From assembly GCA_022266195.1 (NCBI GenBank), contig WHVY01000005.1, forward strand, positions 7,006,001 to 7,070,000: DNA of 64,000 nt, written 5' to 3'. Source of the stretch: Tetranychus cinnabarinus. Its lineage: Eukaryota; Arthropoda; Arachnida; Trombidiformes; Tetranychidae. Position 1 is the first letter of the stretch, and the number at the start of each line of letters is the position of its first letter. Of the stretch, positions 23,099-32,414 are shown piece after piece. Position numbers and translations under genes: made by a program. Under the pieces are notes generated by a model, which was not told where the DNA came from, ran no database searches, and saw nothing but the letters and a program-made list of their open reading frames with translations.

Positions 23099-23525
23099 AT
23101 TTATTAACTCCTAGAGTTACTTGTCCCTTTTATTATTTAACAGTAATGTGTGAGGTATCTCGTTTTGTGGTAGTATAATGGCTTATTTCCAACATATTTT
23201 TTGTTAGTATATCTTATTAACTCATTCAATAGAGTAATCTATCCATGTTAAAATGAGTTAGTCAGTATAATAGTGTATCCATGTTTCCTTTTCTGAGTAT
23301 TAATTGTTTGCCTATTTAGTTCTTTTTCCATCCGTTGTTTCGCTAGTGTAGTGTATACAAATCGAATTTTATTCATCAGTTTTCGTAAAGTTTCTTGTTT
23401 TATTTAGTTTTACTTCACATAAATCATTATTGACTGTTCTCTTTTTCGTCTCCTGGATTGAGTTCAAAGTTCATTCAGTTTTGTTATAGTTTTTTCCTGA
23501 GTTTCCTTCGTGATAAAATATCCTG

Positions 23526-25562
23526 ATGTGTGATTATAGTGATGTTCATAGTCTTTTGTATACTAAAGCAACTTATCCGACTAAGCTTACAGCTGGTGAG
23601 GCAAATTTTGAGTTATATCATTATTGCTGTTGTCTTGGTATTCCTTTGGAAATGAACCGTGAAGCTTACTTACTTGCTGTAGAGAGTCGTATTATCAGCA
23701 ATTTTCGTAATGGGAAGGATTTATCCAGTCATTTTAACTATGTTAGGGCTTATTTTTGGCATTGTTATTGTGTTTATCTTTTTAATCTTGGTTTCGTCAG
23801 AATCTGTTTAGAACCTGGACAGTTTTACAAGCCTATTTGGAAACTTAGGAAGAAGGCCGCTAACCGGTTGATGGATGAGAAAACTAGAATCTTCCGAGGA
23901 TACGTCACTCATCTGCTTGAAATCATGAATTTGGACATTTTTCGTGATGAGTATTTTATGGGTTATTTGTCGATTGAGAGTCGGAACAGAGCAGTAACTC
24001 AATCATTTTTTCCTAGAACAGATTGTGTAAGTATTTTGTTATTTTCATAGTTTTCTATGTTTATGAAATATGTTTTTGTTTCGTTACTGATTCATTTTGT
24101 TCAATCTTAGGCACCCCAAGAGTCTTGCAGTATTAGCAGTGGTGCAGTAGCAACACATCAACCAGCAATTACTAACCGTGATTTAAACATTGTTACAACG
24201 CATCAGAACGTTTTGTCATTTACCTTGGATGAGGTCCTTGAGTTTAGAGAAACCACCGATGATGTGTTATCAGGAACTATTGACATAGTTCCAAGCGCAG
24301 CACCAGAAAGCGTTGCCTCTCATAGTGTGCCCATTAAGAAAATAAAGACAGAACATGAAATCATTCTGATAGATGAGGATTCTCCAATTCATGAGAGTGA
24401 TGGAGTTAATTCTCATGCGGAAATGGACCAGGATCCTGCTATTGTTTCTAATTTCGAACCTGATAGTCTCACTGGTGTGATAGAAACAAGTTCTAGGAAA
24501 ACTTCTGTTCAGAGTCAATCTTCTCAGATAGTCCCGGATCAGGTTGTTGATACTGTTCCTGAGAATGATGCCGATTTAAGTCATATCTCTCCAGATGCTG
24601 GTGATATATCCAGTTTATCTAATTCCCCAGTTTTCCAGGAGAATCAAGTATTTTTGGAGGAGACGGAGAGTAACCCCATCAGTCTTATTAGTCAGTGTCA
24701 GTCCTCTCACCAGGTCCATGATCAGACCCGTGAGGATGTTCCTGATTCCAATGTACATTCCCAGCCGTGTTTTTCCGAGGTTGAGGTTTTAGGCAATTCA
24801 TTAGTTTCCCAGGAGCAAACAGTATATATAGAGGAGATGGAAAGAATCCCTAATCTAGAACAATCTTCCCCTGCAATTCAGGATCATATCACAGATAGTA
24901 TTTCTCAGCTACAGTCTTCCGGGAATATAGTTCACATATCTAGTTTACCCATCCTCCAGAATCAACAAGTGCAGACTGAGGAGATGGAGATAGGTTCTAA
25001 TAGTTCGTTGGTTTCTGTTCAGTCTGGTCGGAGTCCTGTTTTTAGTGTCGAGAGGAATATTTTTACTCATTCACCCAATCCTCCCGTGCTCCAGGATTGT
25101 CAGATACAAACAGAGAAGACTGATACGGATTCCAGCAATTTTCCCCTTCATGATCAGTCTGTCCAGGCTACTTTAACTGAGCACGAGATTTTCAGTCAGA
25201 GTGGTTTCCAAATAGAGGATTATTTAGAGAATTATCAAATCCCCTATTCGTATAAGGGAGAGAATTTTTATTATATCCTGATTAAAAGTAATACTCATGA
25301 GGTTGTGACTTACAAGGAGCGTACAGAGGCTATTAATAGGTATATCGATCTTCATCGAGAGGATAATCGTATGAATCTCTACTCTTGTACTCTTCATCAA
25401 GGAAAATGCTCATTTATAAGGAAGAAAACCAGGGACAAAGTAAATGTGGTGACTCATATCCAGAAAGTTTTATATAGAATGGTTTGCGTTCTCTGCAAGG
25501 CTAGAATTGCCCATCGCTCTGGATTTGCCCAACACATTCTAAAGATTCATAAATCACATTAA
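23526..25562 (+). CDS. Unknown protein with internal repeats and C-terminal C2H2 finger
   Basis: Exons 23526-24026 and 24111-25562 (84-bp intron, GTAAGT/TAG, in phase) encode 650 residues. Residues 1-167 form a compact, Cys- and Tyr-rich region with no recognised fold. A long Ser/Glu/Gln/Asp-rich linker (about 168-510) contains at least four diverged repeats of roughly 50-60 residues. Their cores read FQENQVFLEE, SQEQTVYIEEMER, LQNQQVQTEEMEI and LQDCQIQTEKTD. The C-terminal part (about 515-650) is basic and ends with CVLCKARIAHRSGFAQHILKIH, a C-x2-C-x12-H-x4-H zinc finger. A nuclear or nucleic-acid-binding role is plausible. The ATG at 24213 used by simple ORF calling is internal. Inverted copies of the conserved motif bracket the gene. 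Confidence 0.72.
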
Positions 25563-25793
25563 ATTTGTGCAGATTTGTCTCCCCTATTTTATTTATTGTA
25601 TATTTTATATGATCGCCTTCAATTTGGCGTTTATTTACTTTGTTATCCTAAGTGATTTTATTTATTATGTAAATTCCTTCGTTTATTCAATATGTTATAG
25701 AGTGTAATAAAGAAAAAATTTTTATCTGTTATCATATTAAGTTGTTTATGATTTGTTGATTAGGTACGTGATTTATCCTATGAGTTGATATAC

Positions 25794-25822
25794 TGGTGAA
25801 GCCATTATTAGGTGTAATCATT
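25794..25822 (-). promoter_or_regulatory. Conserved ~28-bp motif, copy 3 (inverted)
   Basis: Reads TGGTGAAGCCATTATTAG then GTGTAATCATT, the reverse complement of copy 2 with two or three changes. It lies 232 bp after the stop of the zinc-finger gene. Confidence 0.75.
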
Positions 25823-25959
25823 TGAAACTCAAGTGTATTTCTCAATTTTCTTATTCCAAATCATTTAGATTGATCTCATCTTGTGTTCATATTATATGTT
25901 GAGTAAAATTCAGTTATAACTCATATGAATATATACTTTATTGGACTGGCGTGTTACCT

Positions 25960-26740
25960 GTAATACATAAGTTTAGCCTCATATGAATACATATGTTATT
26001 TGATCAACGTCCATACTTCAGTGCGGAACCATGTATACATGAATCAATGAGATATCGTATGTTCGCGAGTATGTCTCATACAAGCACACTCGTTATCCAA
26101 TTAACGTCTGTATTTTAATGTCAGTCCATATATGTCCATGAGTTAATGAATTAACTCATGTTTTCAGTCATGGCTCACGGAAACATATACGTTATTTGAT
26201 TAACGTTCACTTTTTAATGTCAATCCATACAACTACATGAGTTACTAGGATTAACTCATGTTTCTGTTTTAGCCTCATATGAATATATGCGTTATTTGAT
26301 TAACGTTCTTGTTTTAGTGTCAATCCATATATGTCCATGAGTTAATGAATTAACTCATGTTTTCAGTTATGGCTTATGGAAACATATACGTTATTTGATT
26401 AACGTTCACTTTTTAATGCCAATCCATATAACTACATGAGTTATTAAGATTAACTCATGTTTCTGTTCTAGCCTCATATGAATACATGCGTTATTTGATT
26501 AACGTTCTTGTTTTAGTGTCAATCCATGTATGTATGAGTTAATGAATCAGCGCATAGAAATACATACACTGTTTAATTAACACACACTTTTGATACAACT
26601 CTCATAGGGATGCATGAGTTATTCAAAATTCACTCACAGTTATGTTCCATAGGAATGTACATGTTAGTTGATTAATCATTATTTCCTAAAATTAATCTGT
26701 ATGTATATATGAGTTATTGAGTTGAAGTTCATTCTCGACC
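25960..26740. repeat. Dyad array 2 with ~199-bp higher-order repeat
   Basis: Alternating dyads GAGTTAATGAATTAACTC and CGTTATTTGATTAACG recur about every 50 bp. Groups of four form a higher-order unit: the CCATATATGTCCATGAG stretch near 26128 recurs 199 bp later, and its start recurs again after a further 199 bp in a shortened third copy. Neighbouring units look more than 90% alike. No coding potential. Confidence 0.85.
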
Positions 26741-26970
26741 TTGTCTCAGGGACTCTTCGAGAGTCTTCCTCTCATAGGGTCTTATAAATCATTTAAGCAA
26801 TGTGTATTCTTGTTTCAGCCTATCGGGAAAAATTGAGTTATTTGATTAACTCATATTAGTCCAAGTCAAGTTTAGTTGTCCGATCAACACTAGCATATTC
26901 ACATAGACATGCATTCCAATTAATCTCTGGAGGAAATTTGCAGTGGTAAGTGTTTGGGGATTTTTATTTA

Positions 26971-26996
26971 GGATTACGCCTAAATATGGTTTCACC
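26971..26996 (+). promoter_or_regulatory. Conserved ~28-bp motif, copy 4
   Basis: Reads GGATTACGCCTAAATATGG then TTTCACC. It lies about 370 bp upstream of the Gag-like gene at 27364. Confidence 0.75.
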
Positions 26997-27199
26997 CTTT
27001 AAAAGTTTCTCCTTTCCTATTCCTAGAGCCCAATTTGTTACCTATGATTCAGTTCTTTTTATGATATTATTATATTTATTGTATGTGTTTTGTATGAAAT
27101 TTCATATTTACATTTGTACCTTATAATCTGTTTTTAATAAGATGATATAAGTCACAGTTTTCTGATGGGCTCTTGTTGGTGTTTTTGGCGGTAAAAGAC

Positions 27200-27209
27200 A
27201 TATAAAAAA
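27200..27209 (+). promoter_or_regulatory. Putative TATA box of Gag-like gene
   Basis: ATATAAAAAA about 155 bp before the ATG at 27364, in a plausible position for a leader of ~130 bases. Confidence 0.4.
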
Positions 27210-27363
27210 AGAGGAACCATCGGTTTGTTCATGCGTATAAGAGTGAAGAAGATTGCAACAGTTAGATTCATTTTTCTTTTCTAGTTTTTCTATTTTGAAA
27301 ATTTCTTTTTGAGTTTATCATTTCCTTCGTTCCATTCCTTTCATTTTTCCTCATCATTGTATT

Positions 27364-28224
27364 ATGTCACTTTTCAATCTAAAGGCTCTTCAGAGAGAGT
27401 TTCAAGGGCTCCGTAATGAGTGGATTTGCCTAAAGGGTTCTAATCATCGTGTTGAGCTTAAAGTTTTCAATCGTTCGGATGGGTCTCATGACTATCTTTT
27501 AGATATGGAATATCTCATGCGTCCTGTGTTTGGTACCATAAAGGATGTAAGTAAGATTATCCATTACGTTCGCTACGAGAAAACTTGTACTATCATAGGG
27601 CTCTATCATGCTGAAAGCAGAGAGATGTTGACAACCAAGATAAAGAGTTTTTTCCCTTCTTGGACGACTCATGAACCTTTATACAGAGGGCCTCGTATTT
27701 ATACTTTCCTTGAGTTGGATGGTGACACCAATGAGGATCTTGATGATCTACGAAATATGCTGATTAATGCTAATGGATTGGTAGACAACAATCATACACA
27801 AGTTATCAGTGTCGATCCTGCTCAAAGTCCTACCAAGAAGGTTACACTTACCATTGATCATGTAAATCGAGAGAGATTGTTGGATCAGGAAGGTGTTGTC
27901 CGGTATTTTGACAAGTCTTCAGTTTTCTATGATCAGATCGGGCTGTTAAATTGTGACAAGTGTCATTCATTGTCTCATCGAGAGCCTAATTGTGATTCTG
28001 TTGAGAAATGCATAGATTGTCATGGACATCATGATGGGGAGTGCCCTTTCTCTGTTTTTCCCGGGAATCGCAAGTGTGCCACCTGTCCCAGGAATCTTAA
28101 TGCTAATCATTTGACATATTCTCGTAAATGTCCTACTTTGCAGGCGCGAGTGGCAGAGTTAGTAAAGACTATCGATTATAAATATGATTGGGTCTTGATC
28201 CCTCCGACTCCTGAGCTTTATTAA
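27364..28224 (+). CDS. Gag-like zinc-knuckle protein (ORF1-type), copy C
   Basis: Single-exon ORF of 286 residues. The middle (about 110-190) has the alternating strand/helix pattern of the RNA-recognition-like domain of non-LTR ORF1 proteins. Three Cys/His knuckles follow: CDKCHSLSHREPNC (197-210, C-x2-C-x4-H-x4-C), CIDCHGHHDGEC (216-227) and CATCPRNLNANHLTYSRKC (238-256). Such proteins bind retroelement RNA and form ribonucleoprotein particles. It is not fused to an RT, and it lies 7 kb from the only RT gene, in the opposite orientation. It is bracketed by inverted copies of the conserved motif. The start is the first ATG after a TATA-like box. Confidence 0.75.
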   Translation: MSLFNLKALQREFQGLRNEWICLKGSNHRVELKVFNRSDGSHDYLLDMEYLMRPVFGTIKDVSKIIHYVRYEKTCTIIGLYHAESREMLTTKIKSFFPSWTTHEPLYRGPRIYTFLELDGDTNEDLDDLRNMLINANGLVDNNHTQVISVDPAQSPTKKVTLTIDHVNRERLLDQEGVVRYFDKSSVFYDQIGLLNCDKCHSLSHREPNCDSVEKCIDCHGHHDGECPFSVFPGNRKCATCPRNLNANHLTYSRKCPTLQARVAELVKTIDYKYDWVLIPPTPELY

Positions 28225-28525
28225 GATATTCAAATGTAATTTCCTATGTTATACGCCTAATGTGTTCATTAGTGAAACCATTTTTAGGCGTAATTGATAA
28301 ATTTGTACTTCAATCTTGCTAATAAAGACATAGTTTTATGATTAAATGTCAAGAGTGTCTATTTATTAGAATTCAATATACAAGAAATTCTCCCTTTTCC
28401 GAGGATAATTATTAATATTTTGATGTTAGAGGAGGTATGAAATAGAACGGATGGTCTGAGATGTGTTTTATTTTCAAAAAATTGTTGCTTAATTCTTCAA
28501 ATGAGTTATGCTTAACAAGTGAGGG
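28225..28525. terminator. Convergent 3' region between two Gag-like genes
   Basis: The plus-strand gene and the next, minus-strand gene end facing each other. The interval holds the fifth motif copy and a hairpin (ACGCCTAA at 28253-28260 with TTAGGCGT at 28284-28291). AATAAA at 28320 is a plausible polyadenylation signal. Confidence 0.45.
28271..28296 (-). promoter_or_regulatory. Conserved ~28-bp motif, copy 5 (inverted)
   Basis: Reads AGTGAAACCATTTTTAGGCG then TAATTG, the reverse complement of copies 2 and 4. It begins 47 bp after the stop of the Gag-like gene. Confidence 0.75.
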
Positions 28526-29365
28526 CTATTCTTTGCTATTCAATCGCTTGATCTCTTCACAGTTCTGTTTATTATGTGATGTATTATACATACAGCCACA
28601 TCTTTCACATTCTTTATATTTGGCTTTTGAGATAAATGATATTTCCTGATTGTCTATCATTATAGTGAAATTTTTCGTTTTGAGAATCTTATATAATTCA
28701 TCTGAATTTATGTATAGAATGTGTTTGTATAAACCTGGGGCAGTTAAACGTTTAAAAATGATAATTTTGTCTCTGTGAGGTGAAATAATATGATGATTAT
28801 AAATTGAAGAAGTTAGATCTTCAGACTCTTTGATCTGTGTCAGATGCCACCATCCGATGATTGCAACATAGTCATTTGTTAATGTCAGTCCTTCTAGAGA
28901 TGGCATAATCAGACTTTTTTGTGTATTCCATATGAATTGTGTTCCTTGAGTTTTTGATTTTATTATTACCTTTCGAGCCAACATAAGTGTTTGTTGTTCA
29001 AGGTTTAGAGAGTCCTTTTTATGAAGAATGGCTACGATAATGGCTTCTGAAGAAGTCCTGTTTGTTTGAGCGTGTTGAATTTTCGGCTGTGTTTGATATT
29101 TAAGTATGGAGCATATTTTGGTTATAAGTGTGAGTACCTCCATATCACGAAATTCATCCACAGCTAAGCTAAAGATTGTAAGTAAACCAGTAAGCTTTGT
29201 TTCACGATCATTATCATCTGCTTCCAAAGTTATTTCTCCATTCTTCTGTAGGTTTTCCCATTCTCGTAGAAAAATATGTTGTTCTTTGACACATTTTTTA
29301 ATAAAGGAATTATTACTTATTTTGAGTGTTTTATTGTTACTAAGTAATGATGAGAAGTTATTCAT
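28526..29365 (-). CDS. Divergent Gag-like protein with one zinc knuckle, copy D
   Basis: 279 residues, single exon. The N-terminal half is charged and helical. The later part (about 190-250) has the strand-rich block IIIFKRLTAPGLYKHILYI and a following DELYKILK helix, in the place where ORF1-type Gag proteins carry their RNA-recognition-like fold. One knuckle, CERCGCMYNTSHNKQNC (253-269, C-x2-C-x7-H-x4-C), closes the protein; the usual second and third are absent. I infer kinship with the neighbouring Gag-like genes from this layout, not from clear sequence identity. It lies in the same orientation as copy E and the dUTPase gene, 331 bp from copy E. Confidence 0.6.
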   Translation of the reverse strand: MNNFSSLLSNNKTLKISNNSFIKKCVKEQHIFLREWENLQKNGEITLEADDNDRETKLTGLLTIFSLAVDEFRDMEVLTLITKICSILKYQTQPKIQHAQTNRTSSEAIIVAILHKKDSLNLEQQTLMLARKVIIKSKTQGTQFIWNTQKSLIMPSLEGLTLTNDYVAIIGWWHLTQIKESEDLTSSIYNHHIISPHRDKIIIFKRLTAPGLYKHILYINSDELYKILKTKNFTIMIDNQEISFISKAKYKECERCGCMYNTSHNKQNCEEIKRLNSKE

Positions 29366-29696
29366 GATGTAAGGTATTTAATGTGTATTTAATGCAAAAA
29401 CAAAATTTGAGGCGTTCACAAGTTTATAATATAAGCATGTATGTAGTATAACATAAGTGATGAAAACGTTGAAATTAACATAAATAGAAAAGGAAAAAAA
29501 GAAAAGAGAATTGATTAAACAGCAGAAAAAAAGGAAAATTTTAGGGTTTTCAATGAAGCATGATTATAGCACAATAGCGAAGAGGATGGTAATCAAAAAA
29601 ACAGGAACTAATACAATAAAGGAAATTAATGAGAAAGTAGATATTGAATAGAAGCCTCAAGTTCTGTGTACATTGAGAGTGCCTACTGAAAAAAAT
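29366..29696. other. Spacer between copies D and E
   Basis: No gene. AT-rich, presumably the 3' UTR of the upstream minus-strand gene and promoter of copy D. No motif copy was found here. Confidence 0.5.
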
Positions 29697-30812
29697 TTAG
29701 GCATATGTAGACCACATAATGTTGGTGTACGCATAATCAACATTGTTCATGTCTTCCTGGATTGCCTTCTGTAAGTTTGGGCATGAAATGTGAAATGCCT
29801 CATGTGGACCACGACATGCTGGACAGCAGATCGTGATTGAGTCACATGCAACTCTCTTATGAGGGCCAGAGCATCTCAAGCAGCGTCGTTGTTTGCCTTT
29901 GTTACATCTGAAATGTCCGGTGAGGCCACAGTCAAAACATTTGGTAATTTGGAAAAAATCCAGTACTTCAAGAGTTCTTCCTTTATAGCTGAGTCGACCT
30001 TTAGCTTCCTCAACCAAATAGTCGCGAATGAGAGGGTCAACCATGATACATATTGTGGTGTATGGCAGTGAACGTATTTTGTAGGCATTATGAAATTTAA
30101 ATAGGAGCTTTGAGTATCGTTTAAGGTTAAATTCTCTAATCTCGTTTACAAGATCATCCCAGTTCTGGGTTGCATTTTCACCAAAAAGATTGAATTTAAT
30201 AATCGGGTTTCGATACTTGGGTATCTCGACCTCTAGTGTAGAGTCAAATTCTTTTATAGCATCAATCGCTGCTTGTCTTTGATTCATAGATTCAAAATGA
30301 GCATACGTTGCTTTCTGTGTTTCAGCATATTTGGCTATAAAACCATAATCATTCTTAGTCTTTCTTAGGGCTTCTCCAACAATTCCTTCTTTGTAGTTAG
30401 GACCAGTTACAGTGATGCCAAAACTTCTGGGTTGAGGAGTCCAGTCATATACATGAGTCGAACGTGTCTTTACATCAAGCTTGATATTTTTCGGCTGGGT
30501 GATGGTATATAAGGCGTCAGCTTTGCGTTTCCTCTCATTCGCAATGTTTCTAATTTCATCGTAGATGTCAATTGTCAAATTCATTTGTCTCTGTAGGAAT
30601 TCTTCCATAAACTTGGTCTTGCTTTTGGTTTGATATTGAGAGAGTCTCTTCATCTTAATGATCGGGGGGTCAATTTCAGACTCATTACCTTTTCTTAAAT
30701 ATTGCTGAATATGTTGTCGTTCATCCTCTTTTTCTTTGTTATCTATGAATATTAATGCAAGAAATTTGGTGATGGAATCCACATCTTCTTTAATTTGTTC
30801 AGGAGTTAACAT
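29697..30812 (-). CDS. Gag-like ORF1-type protein with three zinc knuckles, copy E
   Basis: 371 residues, single exon, the most canonical of the three Gag-like proteins. An N-terminal helical, charged region (1-120) is followed by an RNA-recognition-like domain (about 200-285: IIKFNLFG, a DDLVNEIREFN helix, ICIMVDPLIRDYLVE and YKGRTLEVLDF). Three knuckles follow: CFDCGLTGHFRC (292-303), CLRCSGPHKRVAC (311-323) and CPACRGPHEAFHISC (330-344). This order matches ORF1 of I/R1/Jockey-type retrotransposons, whose products coat the RNA template. Here it stands as a separate gene more than 9 kb from the RT, on the same strand but upstream of it with other genes between. Confidence 0.82.
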   Translation of the reverse strand: MLTPEQIKEDVDSITKFLALIFIDNKEKEDERQHIQQYLRKGNESEIDPPIIKMKRLSQYQTKSKTKFMEEFLQRQMNLTIDIYDEIRNIANERKRKADALYTITQPKNIKLDVKTRSTHVYDWTPQPRSFGITVTGPNYKEGIVGEALRKTKNDYGFIAKYAETQKATYAHFESMNQRQAAIDAIKEFDSTLEVEIPKYRNPIIKFNLFGENATQNWDDLVNEIREFNLKRYSKLLFKFHNAYKIRSLPYTTICIMVDPLIRDYLVEEAKGRLSYKGRTLEVLDFFQITKCFDCGLTGHFRCNKGKQRRCLRCSGPHKRVACDSITICCPACRGPHEAFHISCPNLQKAIQEDMNNVDYAYTNIMWSTYA

Positions 30813-31235
30813 GTTGAAACACTTTTATAAGTAACTATGTTGAGTTTTATCACAGGATATATAGTAGTAAAGAAGGGAATAACTATTTTTACTGTTATCA
30901 GTCGTAGTGAAGAGTTCAGGGTATGATTTTGAAATGATTGCTCATGTGTAATTTGAGCTCCTTATATATCCTTTTTCCACGGAAATGGAGTAATCCGGAT
31001 GTCATAAGATATTTTCCATTCTTCAGGCGAGAATTCCCAAGAGGCTCAACTTTTTATATATATGTATGTATTAGAAAGAGGCTCGTATACAAAAATTCCG
31101 TATTATTTAGTCCCGTATTAAAAATTTCGTTTTATTTACTTCCGTATCAAAAAAAAAAATTCCGTATTAATAGATTATAAGAGAAAGGGGTTATGTTATG
31201 TTTTATTTTATTTTCCATGATCATATAGTCAGGTT
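30813..31235. other. Spacer between copy E and the dUTPase gene
   Basis: No gene. At 31095-31170 a TCCGTATTA-type word occurs four times, separated by A- or T-rich stretches. This is probably regulatory or simple-sequence DNA; no conserved-motif copy was found. Confidence 0.5.
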
Positions 31236-31667
31236 TTACATATCTGATGATCCAAAACCACGAGCATTTCGTTGTGTTTCAGATAGATTCTCATTTTCTT
31301 TGAGTTCTATAAGTGTCGGGTATTCAATTTTTTGGCATATAAGCTGGGCAATCTTGGCCTTTTCCTCAACCTTGAAATTTTCTTGGCCCATATTGAATAG
31401 CAGTACCATGATGTTACCACGGTAGTCTTCATCTATAACTCCAGCACCTACCATAATAGATTTTTTCAAAGCCAGACCTGACCTCGGGGCTATTCGACCA
31501 TAGCATCCTTTCGGCAGTTGAATTTGTATATCTGTTGGTATTAGTCCAGATTTTCCTGGTGGAATATCCATGGAGATAGCGCTGTATAAATCAAATCCGG
31601 CACTTCCTTCTGTTGCTTTTGTAGGCAGCATGGCTTTTTCACTTAATTTTTTCACAATCATAGACAT
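31236..31667 (-). CDS. dUTP pyrophosphatase (trimeric type)
   Basis: 143 residues, the usual length of a trimeric dUTPase, with all five motifs in order: AGFDLYS (24-30), GRIAPRSGLAL, GVIDEDYRGNIMVLLFN, KAKIAQLI, and the C-terminal RGFGSSD arm. It hydrolyses dUTP to dUMP and pyrophosphate, keeping uracil out of newly made DNA. The key residues of motifs 2 and 3 (Arg-Ser and the Asp-Tyr pair) are present, so activity is likely. No intron is seen, while metazoan housekeeping DUT genes usually have several. That, and its place beside Gag-like genes, suggests it belongs to the mobile block, as in some retroviruses and large DNA viruses. A retrocopy of a host gene is an alternative. Confidence 0.92.
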   Translation of the reverse strand: MSMIVKKLSEKAMLPTKATEGSAGFDLYSAISMDIPPGKSGLIPTDIQIQLPKGCYGRIAPRSGLALKKSIMVGAGVIDEDYRGNIMVLLFNMGQENFKVEEKAKIAQLICQKIEYPTLIELKENENLSETQRNARGFGSSDM

Positions 31668-32414
31668 ATTAGGTTTGTTAGTCTAATTCTGTGTAGCACA
31701 ATTTTTAAATAGATAAGAAAAGAAAGAAATTAATATACTATAAATTATAGATTTTATATGTTTTATTAACAAACAAGTAAATGGAGAGAGGCTTCCCCCT
31801 GTTCCCGAAAATCAGGAGACTTTATCTCATGAGAAAGAAAGAGAGAATTTAAAAGGATGAATAAAAGAAAGAAATGTCTTTCTTTTCTCTCTACTCTTGT
31901 TTTTCTTCCCTTTATGTTTCAAGGGCACCTTTGCTATTGAAAAAAATGACGCAAAAAGTAGGCAAGGAAATCTGGTTAACCGTTAGATGGAGTTACATTC
32001 TTCTTTTCTCATTGGTTGATTTAAATGATAAAAGTTGGTTTTTCTGGTTTTCTCTTTGTGTAATAGATGGCACTGAAAGTTGTTTACGTTTTACAACATT
32101 CGATGTTATAATTTTTCTTTGTTACAAACAGTTAACAGTTTAGTTGAGCGAATGTAAATGTAGAGTGAATGTAAGTGTAGATTGTAAAGTTGGTTTTTGA
32201 TCATTTGATCATTCTTATTGTTGTAACTATTATTTTTCTTTTGATTTTGCCTTTCAAACTGTCTTCTTCCTCGAATCGTCATTTTGTCAACTGTTCTACC
32301 TCGTATCAATTTAATGAATTGATGAAAAAATTACAAGATTAAACGATTGCTTGGACCGTTCTTTTTGTTTTTTAATTTTCAAACTCCATTCTTTTTTGGT
32401 CTTCTACTCCTCAA
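31668..32414. other. Spacer between the dUTPase gene and the kinase gene
   Basis: No gene supported. It should contain the dUTPase promoter and the promoter and leader of the kinase gene. No inverted or direct repeat marking an element boundary could be found here. Confidence 0.5.

Larger units (their letters stand above)
22320..23525. other. Intergenic with dyad array 1
   Basis: No gene. It holds the first array of short dyads (22561-22880) and a forward copy of the conserved motif (23071-23098). The rest is AT/T-rich and likely contains the 3' end of the USP-like transcript and the promoter of the next gene. Confidence 0.6.
25563..27363. other. Intergenic with dyad array 2
   Basis: No gene. 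It contains an inverted motif copy (25794-25822), the long dyad array (25960-26740), a forward motif copy (26971-26996) and a TATA-like box (27200) before the next gene. Confidence 0.65.

Noticed and set aside
25960..26740. CRISPR-like array
   Set aside because: Eukaryotic context, spacers are themselves repeated in a 199-bp unit, and repeats are diverged dyads rather than identical direct repeats.
17348..31667. LTR retrotransposon or retrovirus
   Set aside because: The endonuclease is APE-type, there is no integrase or aspartic protease, and no long terminal repeats were found at either side.
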